Shown here one piece after another: positions 8,189 to 15,272 of a stretch of DNA of 53,196 bases. Every line of letters starts with the position of its first letter. Positions within the stretch are counted from its first letter, which is position 1. Origin of the DNA: Myceligenerans indicum (GTDB taxonomy: Bacteria; Actinomycetota; Actinomycetes; Actinomycetales; Cellulomonadaceae). The stretch lies in contig NZ_JABBYC010000031.1 of NCBI RefSeq assembly GCF_016742955.1, positions 1 to 53,196 of the forward strand. The letters run 5' to 3'. The notes under the pieces were generated by a model. That model saw nothing but the letters and a program-made list of their open reading frames with translations, searched no databases and was not told the origin of the DNA. A program made the position numbers and the translations under genes.

Positions 8189-8224
8189 CAAGTTCTTGCG
8201 CTGACTCTGTTCAGTCGTTACGGT
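8189..8224 (+). promoter_or_regulatory. Candidate promoter and overlapping operator of the GH13 operon
   Basis: TTGCGC (8196-8201) and TACGGT (8219-8224) are 17 bp apart. CAAGTTCTTGCGC (8189-8201) overlaps the -35 box. Its reverse complement begins GCGCAAGA, the same core as at 4169 and 7022. Repressor binding here would block RNA polymerase. Confidence 0.5.
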
Positions 8225-8264
8225 CATGCCCGGAGACCGAACACGACGACGTGCGGAGGGCAGC

Positions 8265-9965
8265 GTGAACCACCCCGACGAGCGCGCATGGTGGCGCGAC
8301 GCGGTGATCTATCAGATCTACCCGCGGTCGTTCGCCGACGGCGACGGTGACGGCACCGGCGACCTCGCCGGCATCAGGGCCCGGCTCGGCCATCTCGAAG
8401 CGCTCGGCGTCGACGCGGTCTGGTACACGCCCTGGTACGCCTCACCGCTGGCCGACGGCGGCTACGACGTGGCCGACTACCGGGCGATCGACCCCGTCTT
8501 CGGCGACCTCGCCGGCGCCGAGGCGCTCATCGCCGAGGCCGGCGAGCGGGGCATCCGCACCATCGTCGACGTCGTCCCCAACCACGTCTCCGACCAGCAC
8601 CCCTGGTTCCGTGCCGCGCTCGCCGCGCCGCCCGGCTCACCCGAGCGCGCCCGCTTCTGGTTCCGTGACGGCAGCGGCCCCGGCGGTGAGGAGATGCCCA
8701 CCGGCTGGACGTCCAGCTTCCAGGGAGACACCTGGACCCGCACCACGGACCCTGACGGCACCCCCGGCCAGTGGTACCTGCACCTGTTCACCCCGCAGCA
8801 GCCGGACCTCAACTGGAACAACGCGGACGTACGCGCCGAGCACGAGGCCGTCCTGCGGTTCTGGTTCGACCGCGGCGCCGCCGGCGTGCGCATCGACTCC
8901 GCCGCCCTGCCCGCCAAGGACCCCGCCCTGCCGGAGGTGCCCGAGACCTGGGGCGCCGGCGAGCACCCGCACCTGGACCGCGACGACCTGCACGACATCT
9001 ACCGCGGCTGGCGGGCCGTGGCCGACTCCTACGGCGGCGGCCCCGGCGCCGAGCGCGTCCTGGTGGGGGAGGTGTGGCTGCCCGACCCCGAGCGCTTCGC
9101 GCTCTACCTGCGCCCCGACGAGATGCACACGGCGTTCAACTTCGACTTCATGACCCGCCCCTGGGACGCGAAGGAACTGCGCGAGTCCATCACCCGCACC
9201 CTGGACGCGCACGCCCCCGTCGGCGCACCGGCCACCTGGGTCCTGTCCAACCACGACATCACCCGCCCCGTGACCCGGTACGGCCGCGAGGACACCTCGT
9301 TCGACTTCCTCAGCAAGCGTTTCGGCACCACCGCCGACCTGGAGCTCGGCACCCGCCGCGCCCGCGCGGCCGCCCTGCTGACCGGCGCCCTGCCCGGCAG
9401 CCTCTACGTCTACCAGGGCGACGAGCTCGGCCTGCCCGAGGCGGACGTGCCCCGCGACGCCATCCAGGACCCGATGCACTTCCGCTCCGGCGGCGTCGAC
9501 CCCGGCCGCGACGGCTGCCGCGTCCCGCTGCCCTGGACCGCGAGCGGGCCCAGCCACGGCTTCGGACCCGACGACGGAGCCGCGCCCTGGCTGCCGCAGC
9601 CCGACGGCTGGGGCGAGTTCGCCGTCGAGCACCAGGCCGGCGACCCCGGCTCGATGCTCACCCTCTACCGCACGATGATCGCCGCCCGCCGCACCGAACC
9701 CGGGCTGCGCGGCGACGCCTTCGCCTGGCTCGACCTGCCGGGCACCCCCCTGGACGGCGGCGACCGTGTCGTCGCCTTCACCCGCGGTGCGGGGTTCGCC
9801 TGCGTGGTGAACCTCGGACCCGACCCCGTGGCGCTGCCCGGCGGCGCCACGACCACCCTCACGAGCGCGCCCCTCACCGACGACGGGCGGCTCCCCCCGG
9901 ACACGGCGGCCTGGTGCCGCCTGGAGGACCCGACCGGCGCTACCTCGCGCCGAACCAAGGAGTGA
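8265..9965 (+). CDS. GH13-family alpha-glucosidase (cytoplasmic)
   Basis: The 566-residue enzyme has no signal peptide and should hydrolyse imported alpha-gluco-oligosaccharides to glucose. The TIM-barrel opens with AVIYQIYPRSFADGDGDG. Conserved GH13 regions are DVVPNH, GVRIDSA (nucleophile Asp211), LVGEVWLP (acid/base Glu269) and LSNHD (Asp331). The GDGDGTGDL calcium-type loop and GYDVADY segment match the alpha-glucosidase/oligo-1,6-glucosidase subfamilies. Start is the GTG at 8265, preceded by GGAGGG. An upstream ATG at 8226 lies at the predicted transcription start and adds only arginine-rich residues. Its stop overlaps the binding-protein start, indicating translational coupling. Preference for alpha-1,3, 1,4 or 1,6 linkages cannot be read. 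Confidence 0.9.
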   Translation: MNHPDERAWWRDAVIYQIYPRSFADGDGDGTGDLAGIRARLGHLEALGVDAVWYTPWYASPLADGGYDVADYRAIDPVFGDLAGAEALIAEAGERGIRTIVDVVPNHVSDQHPWFRAALAAPPGSPERARFWFRDGSGPGGEEMPTGWTSSFQGDTWTRTTDPDGTPGQWYLHLFTPQQPDLNWNNADVRAEHEAVLRFWFDRGAAGVRIDSAALPAKDPALPEVPETWGAGEHPHLDRDDLHDIYRGWRAVADSYGGGPGAERVLVGEVWLPDPERFALYLRPDEMHTAFNFDFMTRPWDAKELRESITRTLDAHAPVGAPATWVLSNHDITRPVTRYGREDTSFDFLSKRFGTTADLELGTRRARAAALLTGALPGSLYVYQGDELGLPEADVPRDAIQDPMHFRSGGVDPGRDGCRVPLPWTASGPSHGFGPDDGAAPWLPQPDGWGEFAVEHQAGDPGSMLTLYRTMIAARRTEPGLRGDAFAWLDLPGTPLDGGDRVVAFTRGAGFACVVNLGPDPVALPGGATTTLTSAPLTDDGRLPPDTAAWCRLEDPTGATSRRTKE

Positions 9966-11359
9966 TGATGAAGTCACGCACAACCGCCCCCCTCGCCGTC
10001 CTGGCGCTCACCGCGGGTCTGACCGCGGGGCTCACGGCCTGCTCCGCCGGCGAGGAGCCCCTCAGCCTTGCCGAGGCCGATGCCCTCGACGAGCAGGAGG
10101 TGACCCTCACGGTCGCGATCGACGAAGGCCTCGCCGACGAGGCCGTCGCCGCCTTCGAGACCCGCGCCGCGGAGTTCACCGAGGAGCACCCGAACATCAC
10201 CGTCGAGGCGCAGGAATACACCTGGACCGGTACCACCTTCGCCGCCGACCTCGCCGGGGGCACCCTGCCCACCGTGTTCACGGTGCCGTTCACCGACGGC
10301 CGCGGCCTCATCGAACGCGAGCAGATCGCCGACATCTCGGCGCTCACGGCCGAGCTGCCCTACGCCGACCAGTTCAACGAGACGGTCGCACAGGCGGGCC
10401 AGGCCGCCGACGGCTCCCAGTGGGCCATCCCGGTCGCCGCCTACGGCCAGGGCATCCACTACAACCGCGCGCTGTTCGCCGAGGCCGGGCTCGACCCCGA
10501 CGACCCGCCCGCCACGTGGGACGAGGTGCGTGAGGCGGCAGCGGCGATCAGCGAGAAGACCGGCGAGACCGGCTTCGGCATGATGACCTCCTCCAACACC
10601 GGCGGCTGGATCCTCACCTCGCTCGCGTACGCGATGGGCGGCCGCGGCGAGACGAATGACGGCAAGCAGGACATCGCGACCATCGACACCCCCGAGTACC
10701 ACGACGCCCTGTCGTACCTGCACGACCTGCGCTGGGAGGACGACTCCATGGGCGACGAGTTCCTCTACGACTGGGGCACCAGCCACGCCGACTTCGGCGC
10801 CGGCAAGATCGGCATGCTGATCTCCGGCGGCGGCGACTACGGCAACCTCATCACGCAGAACGCGATGAACCCCGACGACTACGGCGTCACCGTGCTGCCG
10901 CTGGAGGGCGACGACGCCGCCGCGCTGGGCGGCGGCACCCTGGCCGCCGTCGACGCCAAGGCGAGCCCCGCCGAGCAGGCAGCGGCCGTGCAGTGGATCG
11001 ACTTCTACTACCTGGGCAAGCTCACGACGCAGGCCGGCGCCGTGGCCGACGCCGAGGCGGCCGCCGCGCAGGACCAGCCCGTGGGCGCCCCCGTCCTGCC
11101 CGTGTTCGACAAGGCGACCTACGACCAGACGCAGGAGTGGATCGCCGACCTGATCAACGTGCCCCTGGAGCAGTTCGCCCCGTACAGCGACGGCATCTAC
11201 GACCAGCCGCTGGCCCCCGAGCCGCCGTCGGCCACGCAGGACCTGTACGCCACGCTCGACCCGGTGGTGCAGGCCGTCCTGACCGACGAGGACGCCGACA
11301 TCGACGCGCTGCTCGCCGACGCCGAGCAGCAGGTCCAGACCCTGATCGACCGTGGCTGA
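9965..11359 (+). CDS. Sugar ABC transporter substrate-binding lipoprotein
   Basis: The 464-residue extracytoplasmic solute-binding protein begins with a lipoprotein signal and lipobox (LTAC, Cys near residue 26), then a SBP family 1 fold. Typical pieces are FTEEHPNITVEAQEYTWTG, the sugar-facing GRGLIEREQIADISAL, and AIPVAAYGQGIHYNRALFAEAGL, the ligand-cleft strand of maltose-type binders. Two ATGs are available. That at 9965 overlaps the GH13 stop, while that at 9968 is better spaced from AAGGAG (9957-9962) and would shorten the protein by one residue. Genes for two permeases follow without gaps. The ligand is probably an alpha-gluco-oligosaccharide by context. Confidence 0.9.
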   Translation: MMKSRTTAPLAVLALTAGLTAGLTACSAGEEPLSLAEADALDEQEVTLTVAIDEGLADEAVAAFETRAAEFTEEHPNITVEAQEYTWTGTTFAADLAGGTLPTVFTVPFTDGRGLIEREQIADISALTAELPYADQFNETVAQAGQAADGSQWAIPVAAYGQGIHYNRALFAEAGLDPDDPPATWDEVREAAAAISEKTGETGFGMMTSSNTGGWILTSLAYAMGGRGETNDGKQDIATIDTPEYHDALSYLHDLRWEDDSMGDEFLYDWGTSHADFGAGKIGMLISGGGDYGNLITQNAMNPDDYGVTVLPLEGDDAAALGGGTLAAVDAKASPAEQAAAVQWIDFYYLGKLTTQAGAVADAEAAAAQDQPVGAPVLPVFDKATYDQTQEWIADLINVPLEQFAPYSDGIYDQPLAPEPPSATQDLYATLDPVVQAVLTDEDADIDALLADAEQQVQTLIDRG

Positions 11360-12323
11360 CGTCGTGGTGACCTCCCTCGAGCGGCCGGTGCCGCCTGCGA
11401 CCTCGCAGGCGGCACCCGCCCGGGCGCCGCGCCCGGGCGGCCTCGCCGCCTGGGCGCGGCGGGGCGGACCCTCCACGCTCCTCATCGCCCTGCCGATGAT
11501 CCTGTGCTTCGGCCTGTTCTCCTGGTTCCCGATCGCCCGCGCGGTCGTCATGAGCGTCCAGTACACCAACCTGGTCGCCGCCCCGGAGTTCGTGGGACTG
11601 GAGAACTTCACGTACGTGCTGTCCGACCCGCTGCTGCCCGTCGCCGTGCGCAACACGCTGTACTTCGCCGTGCTCGCGCTGCTGTTCGGCTACCCGGTGC
11701 CGCTCCTGGCAGCCGTGGCGATGAGCGAGGTGCGCCGTGCCCGCGGCCTGTTCGCCGCGCTGGCGTACCTGCCCGTCGTCGTCCCGCCCGTGGTCGCCGT
11801 GCTGCTGTGGAAGACCTTCTACAGCGGCGCCGACACCGGCGTGTTCAACACCATCGCCGGGTGGGTCGGTGCGGGACCGTTCCCCTGGCTGCAGGACCCC
11901 GACTGGGCGATGCCGTCCCTGGTGCTCGAAGCCACCTGGGCGGCGGCCGGCGGCACCGTCATCATCTACCTCGCCGCCCTCACCGGCGTCCCGCCCGAGC
12001 TGTACGACGCCGCCGAGGTGGACGGGGCCGGCATCTGGCGCAAGATCTGGCACGTCACCCTCCCGCAGTTGCGGCCCGTGCTGTTCATCACGCTGATCCT
12101 GCAGATCATCGGGACGTCGCAGGTGTTCACCGAGCCCTACCTGTTCACCGGGGGAGGCCCGGCCAACTCCACGACCACGATCCTGCTGATGATCTACAAC
12201 TACGCCTTCGGCGGGCGCGGCGACTACGGCGCCGCCACGGCGCTGAGCCTCCTGCTCGCCGTCGTCCTCGCGATCCTGTCGGCGATCTACTTCCGCACCA
12301 CCAAGCGCTGGAGCACGACATGA
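11352..12323 (+). CDS. Sugar ABC transporter permease, MalF/UgpA type
   Basis: The 323-residue inner-membrane permease has about six predicted transmembrane helices. The first, after an arginine/proline-rich cytosolic N-terminus, is STLLIALPMILCFGLFSWFP. The ATPase-docking EAA loop is visible as EVDGAGIWRKIWHVTLPQL near residue 220. It starts at a GTG overlapping the last eight bases of the binding-protein gene. It pairs with the next permease. No ATPase gene lies in the operon; in many actinobacteria one shared ATPase (MsiK) energises several such importers, and that is assumed here. Confidence 0.9.
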   Translation: MADVVVTSLERPVPPATSQAAPARAPRPGGLAAWARRGGPSTLLIALPMILCFGLFSWFPIARAVVMSVQYTNLVAAPEFVGLENFTYVLSDPLLPVAVRNTLYFAVLALLFGYPVPLLAAVAMSEVRRARGLFAALAYLPVVVPPVVAVLLWKTFYSGADTGVFNTIAGWVGAGPFPWLQDPDWAMPSLVLEATWAAAGGTVIIYLAALTGVPPELYDAAEVDGAGIWRKIWHVTLPQLRPVLFITLILQIIGTSQVFTEPYLFTGGGPANSTTTILLMIYNYAFGGRGDYGAATALSLLLAVVLAILSAIYFRTTKRWSTT

Positions 12324-13234
12324 GCGGCCCGACGACGGGCCGGGCGGCCGGCCCCGCGACCGACCGGGGCATCATCTCCGACGCCGACCTGCGCCGCCCC
12401 GGTGTCCGGCGCGGCCTGCGCGGGGTGCACGGCCTGCTGCTGGCCGGGCTCGTGGTCCTGGGGCTCGGACCCGTCCTCTGGCTCGGCAAGGCCGCGATCA
12501 CCCCCACCCAGGACACGCTGCGTGCCCCCGTCGAGGTGTTCCCGAACGGGACCGACTGGGCGAACCTGGCCGAGGCCTGGACCCGGTTCGACATCGACCT
12601 GCACTTCTTCAACACCCTGTGGCTGGCGCTCGGATCCTGGGCGGTGCAGCTCCTGATCGCCGTGACCGGCGGGTACGTGCTGTCCGTGCTGCGGCCCGCC
12701 TACGCCCGCGTGCTCGGCGCGCTCGTGCTGTCCACGCTGTTCGTGCCCGCCGTCGTGCTGCTCGTGCCGCTGTACCTCACGGTGCTCGACGTGCCCGTCG
12801 CCCACGTGTCCCTCATCAACACGTTCTGGGCGGTGTGGCTGCCGGCCGGGGCGAACGCGTTCAACGTGCTGCTCGTGGCCCGGTTCTTCGACGGGCTGCC
12901 CCGCGAGGTGTTCGACGCCGCCAAGGTCGACGGGGCCGGACCGTTCCGGCTCGGCTGGTCCGTCGTGCTGCCCATGTCCCGGCCGATCGTCGGGGTGGTG
13001 TCCGTCTTCGCCTTCATCACGGCGTGGAAGGACTTCCTGTGGCCGCTGCTCGTGCTGCGCGACCCCGCGGTGCAGCCGCTGTCGGTGCGGCTGCCCGCGC
13101 TGCAGGACTACGTCGAGCTGGACGTGCTGCTCGCCGCGCTTGCGATCAGCACCGTGATCCCGATCGCGATCTTCCTGGTGTTCCAGCGGCTGTTCCTCGG
13201 CGGGGCGGGGCTGTCCGGGGCGGTGAAGGGGTGA
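12320..13234 (+). CDS. Sugar ABC transporter permease, MalG/UgpE type
   Basis: The 304-residue partner permease has six predicted membrane spans and the EAA motif VFDAAKVDGAGPFRLGW. Its ATG overlaps the previous stop (ATGA), so it is translationally coupled. This is the last gene of the GH13-SBP-permease-permease operon; the following 184 bp contain no gene. A periplasmic loop between spans 1 and 2 (RAPVEVFPNGTDWANLAEAW) is characteristic of the MalG side. Its role is import of the oligosaccharide captured by the upstream lipoprotein. Confidence 0.9.
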   Translation: MSGPTTGRAAGPATDRGIISDADLRRPGVRRGLRGVHGLLLAGLVVLGLGPVLWLGKAAITPTQDTLRAPVEVFPNGTDWANLAEAWTRFDIDLHFFNTLWLALGSWAVQLLIAVTGGYVLSVLRPAYARVLGALVLSTLFVPAVVLLVPLYLTVLDVPVAHVSLINTFWAVWLPAGANAFNVLLVARFFDGLPREVFDAAKVDGAGPFRLGWSVVLPMSRPIVGVVSVFAFITAWKDFLWPLLVLRDPAVQPLSVRLPALQDYVELDVLLAALAISTVIPIAIFLVFQRLFLGGAGLSGAVKG

Positions 13235-13418
13235 GCCAGGGCATGGGATTGGCGCTCCTGGTTGCAGGTGCCTGCTTCACCATGCGGCACCGGTCGCGCC
13301 AGGCCTGCGGCCGGCGAGTGAGGCCAGAGGGCGGGCAGAGCAGTCCCGAGCCCCACGTGCACCCCCACCCCCGCCGGTGGTACGACGTCTGTAGCCGAAC
13401 ACCAAGGAGCCCGCCACG

Positions 13419-15230
13419 ATGAACGATGCCCCGAACAGACGGGTCGAGGACTACGCCCTGATCGGTGACTGCCACAGTGCCGCCCTCGTCGGCCTCGACG
13501 GCAGCATCGACTGGCTGTGCCTCCCGCGCTTCGACAGCGACGCGAGCTTCGCCGCGCTGCTGGGCGGCCCGGAGCACGGCCACTGGCGGATCGCGCCGGA
13601 GGCGGGTGGTCGTGCCAGGTCTCGCAGCTACCGGGGCGACACGCTGGTGCTGGAGACGCGGTGGGACACCCCGGACGGGTCGGCGGTGGTGCTGGACCTG
13701 ATGCCGCCCCGGGGGGAGGCGGCGCACGTGGTGCGGATCGTGGAGGGTGTGCGGGGTGCGGTGCCGATGGAGCTCGTGCTGCGGCCGAAGTTCGGGTACG
13801 GGGAGATGGATCCGTGGATCGTCCAGGACGAGGGCCAGGTGAACGCCGTCTCGGGGCCGGACGCGATCTGGCTGCGGGGTTCGGTGCCGCTGCGGCACGA
13901 CCGCCGGGCCGCGCGCGCGTCGTTCGTGGTGGGGGAGGGGCAGCGGGTCTCGTTCGTGCTCAGCCATCGCGCCTCCTACCTGCCCCGCCCGGATCCCGTG
14001 GACGCCGACCGCGCGCTGGACGAGACGATGATGTTCTGGGAGGACTGGATCGCCCGCTGCGACTACCGGGGCAGGTGGGCCGGGGCGGTGCGCCGCTCGC
14101 TGCTGACGCTCAAGGCGCTCACGTACGCACCCACCGGCGGGATCGTCGCGGCGGCGACCACGTCGCTGCCGGAGCAGATCGGGGGCCCGCGCAACTGGGA
14201 CTACCGGTTCTGCTGGCTGCGGGACGCGACCTTCGCGCTGCAGGCCCTGCTCGGCACGGGGTACATCGCCGAGGCGCGGGCCTGGCGCGAATGGCTGCTG
14301 CGGGCCGTGGCCGGCGACCCGTCCAAGCTGCGGATCATGTACGGCCCCGACGGCTCCCGCTCCATCCCCGAGCGGGAGCTCGACTGGCTGCCTGGCTTCC
14401 GCGACTCGGCACCGGTGCGGGCGGGCAACGCCGCCGTCGGGCAGCGGCAGCTCGACGTGTGGGGCGAGGTGCTCGACCTGCTGCACCATGCCCGCCTGAC
14501 CGGGCTGGAGCCCACCGACGCCGCCTGGGACGTGCAGCGCGGCCTCCTGGACTGGCTGGAGGGGCACTGGTCCGAGCCGGACAACAGCCTGTGGGAGATG
14601 CGGGGCGAGCGCCGTCACTTCGTCTACTCCAAGGTGATGGCGTGGGCCGGGGTGGACCGCGGGCTGCGCACGATCGAGCGCCGGGAGTTCGGCGGGCCGG
14701 CCGGCCGCTGGCGGGCGCTGCGCGAGGAGATCCGCGACGAGGTGCTCGCCCAGGGTTTCGACGCCGACCGGGGGACGTTCACCCAGTTCTACGGTTCGCA
14801 GGGGGTGGACGCCGCGCTCCTGCTGCTGCCCCGGGTGGGGTTCCTGGCGTGGAACGACCCGCGCATGCTCGGCACGATCGCCGCCGTGGAGCGGGACCTG
14901 TGCCGGGGTGAGTTCCTGGCCCGCTACGACCCGGAGGCCGACGGCGGCCCGGACGGCCTGCCGGGCGGTGAGGGGGCGTTCCTGGCGTGCAGCTTCTGGC
15001 ATGCGGACGCGATGCATGCCACGGGGCGCCCGCGGGAGGCGGAGCGGCTGTTCGGGAAGCTGCTGGAGCTGCGCAACGACGTCGGCCTGCTCAGTGAGGA
15101 GTACGACGTCGCCGCGGGGCGTCAGCTGGGCAACACGCCGCAGGCGTTCAGTATGGTCGGCCTGGTCAACACCGCACGCCGCCTGGGCGGCGGGAGCATG
15201 GACACGCACGAGGGGTCCCCGGTGGGCTGA
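13419..15230 (+). CDS. GH15-family glycosidase (glucoamylase/trehalase-like)
   Basis: A 603-residue cytoplasmic GH15 protein with good Shine-Dalgarno AAGGAG (13404-13409) before ATG. The N-terminal beta-sandwich begins YALIGDCHSAALVGLDGSID, typical of actinobacterial GH15 enzymes that act as trehalases or glucan alpha-glucosidases. The (alpha/alpha)6 barrel contains NWDYRFCWLRDATFALQAL, the catalytic-acid segment WEMRGERR (Glu393) and the second acidic segment LLSEEYD near the C-terminus, followed by GNTPQAFS. Trehalase and glucoamylase members share these motifs, so the substrate is open. Its position after the alpha-glucan operon, separated by 184 bp, suggests independent transcription but a related role. 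Confidence 0.9.
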   Translation: MNDAPNRRVEDYALIGDCHSAALVGLDGSIDWLCLPRFDSDASFAALLGGPEHGHWRIAPEAGGRARSRSYRGDTLVLETRWDTPDGSAVVLDLMPPRGEAAHVVRIVEGVRGAVPMELVLRPKFGYGEMDPWIVQDEGQVNAVSGPDAIWLRGSVPLRHDRRAARASFVVGEGQRVSFVLSHRASYLPRPDPVDADRALDETMMFWEDWIARCDYRGRWAGAVRRSLLTLKALTYAPTGGIVAAATTSLPEQIGGPRNWDYRFCWLRDATFALQALLGTGYIAEARAWREWLLRAVAGDPSKLRIMYGPDGSRSIPERELDWLPGFRDSAPVRAGNAAVGQRQLDVWGEVLDLLHHARLTGLEPTDAAWDVQRGLLDWLEGHWSEPDNSLWEMRGERRHFVYSKVMAWAGVDRGLRTIERREFGGPAGRWRALREEIRDEVLAQGFDADRGTFTQFYGSQGVDAALLLLPRVGFLAWNDPRMLGTIAAVERDLCRGEFLARYDPEADGGPDGLPGGEGAFLACSFWHADAMHATGRPREAERLFGKLLELRNDVGLLSEEYDVAAGRQLGNTPQAFSMVGLVNTARRLGGGSMDTHEGSPVG

Positions 15231-15266
15231 CGCGCCGCCCCCGGACCGTGATCCGGGGGCGGCGCG
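15231..15266. terminator. Bidirectional hairpin terminator between convergent genes
   Basis: CGCGCCGCCCCCGGA (15231-15245) pairs perfectly over 15 bp with 15252-15266 around a six-base loop. It lies between the GH15 stop and the stop of the minus-strand Tat enzyme, so it can end both transcripts. There is no U-tract, as is common in high-GC actinobacteria. Confidence 0.8.
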
Positions 15267-15272
15267 GCATCC

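Noticed and set aside
13235..13418. GGCATGGGATTGGCGCTC resembling GGCATGGGAAAGGTGCTC at 53101-53117, suggesting an IS remnant
   Set aside because: Only about 20 bases are similar, with no matching second end, inverted repeat or transposase residue. The 184-bp gap shows nothing else I can support.
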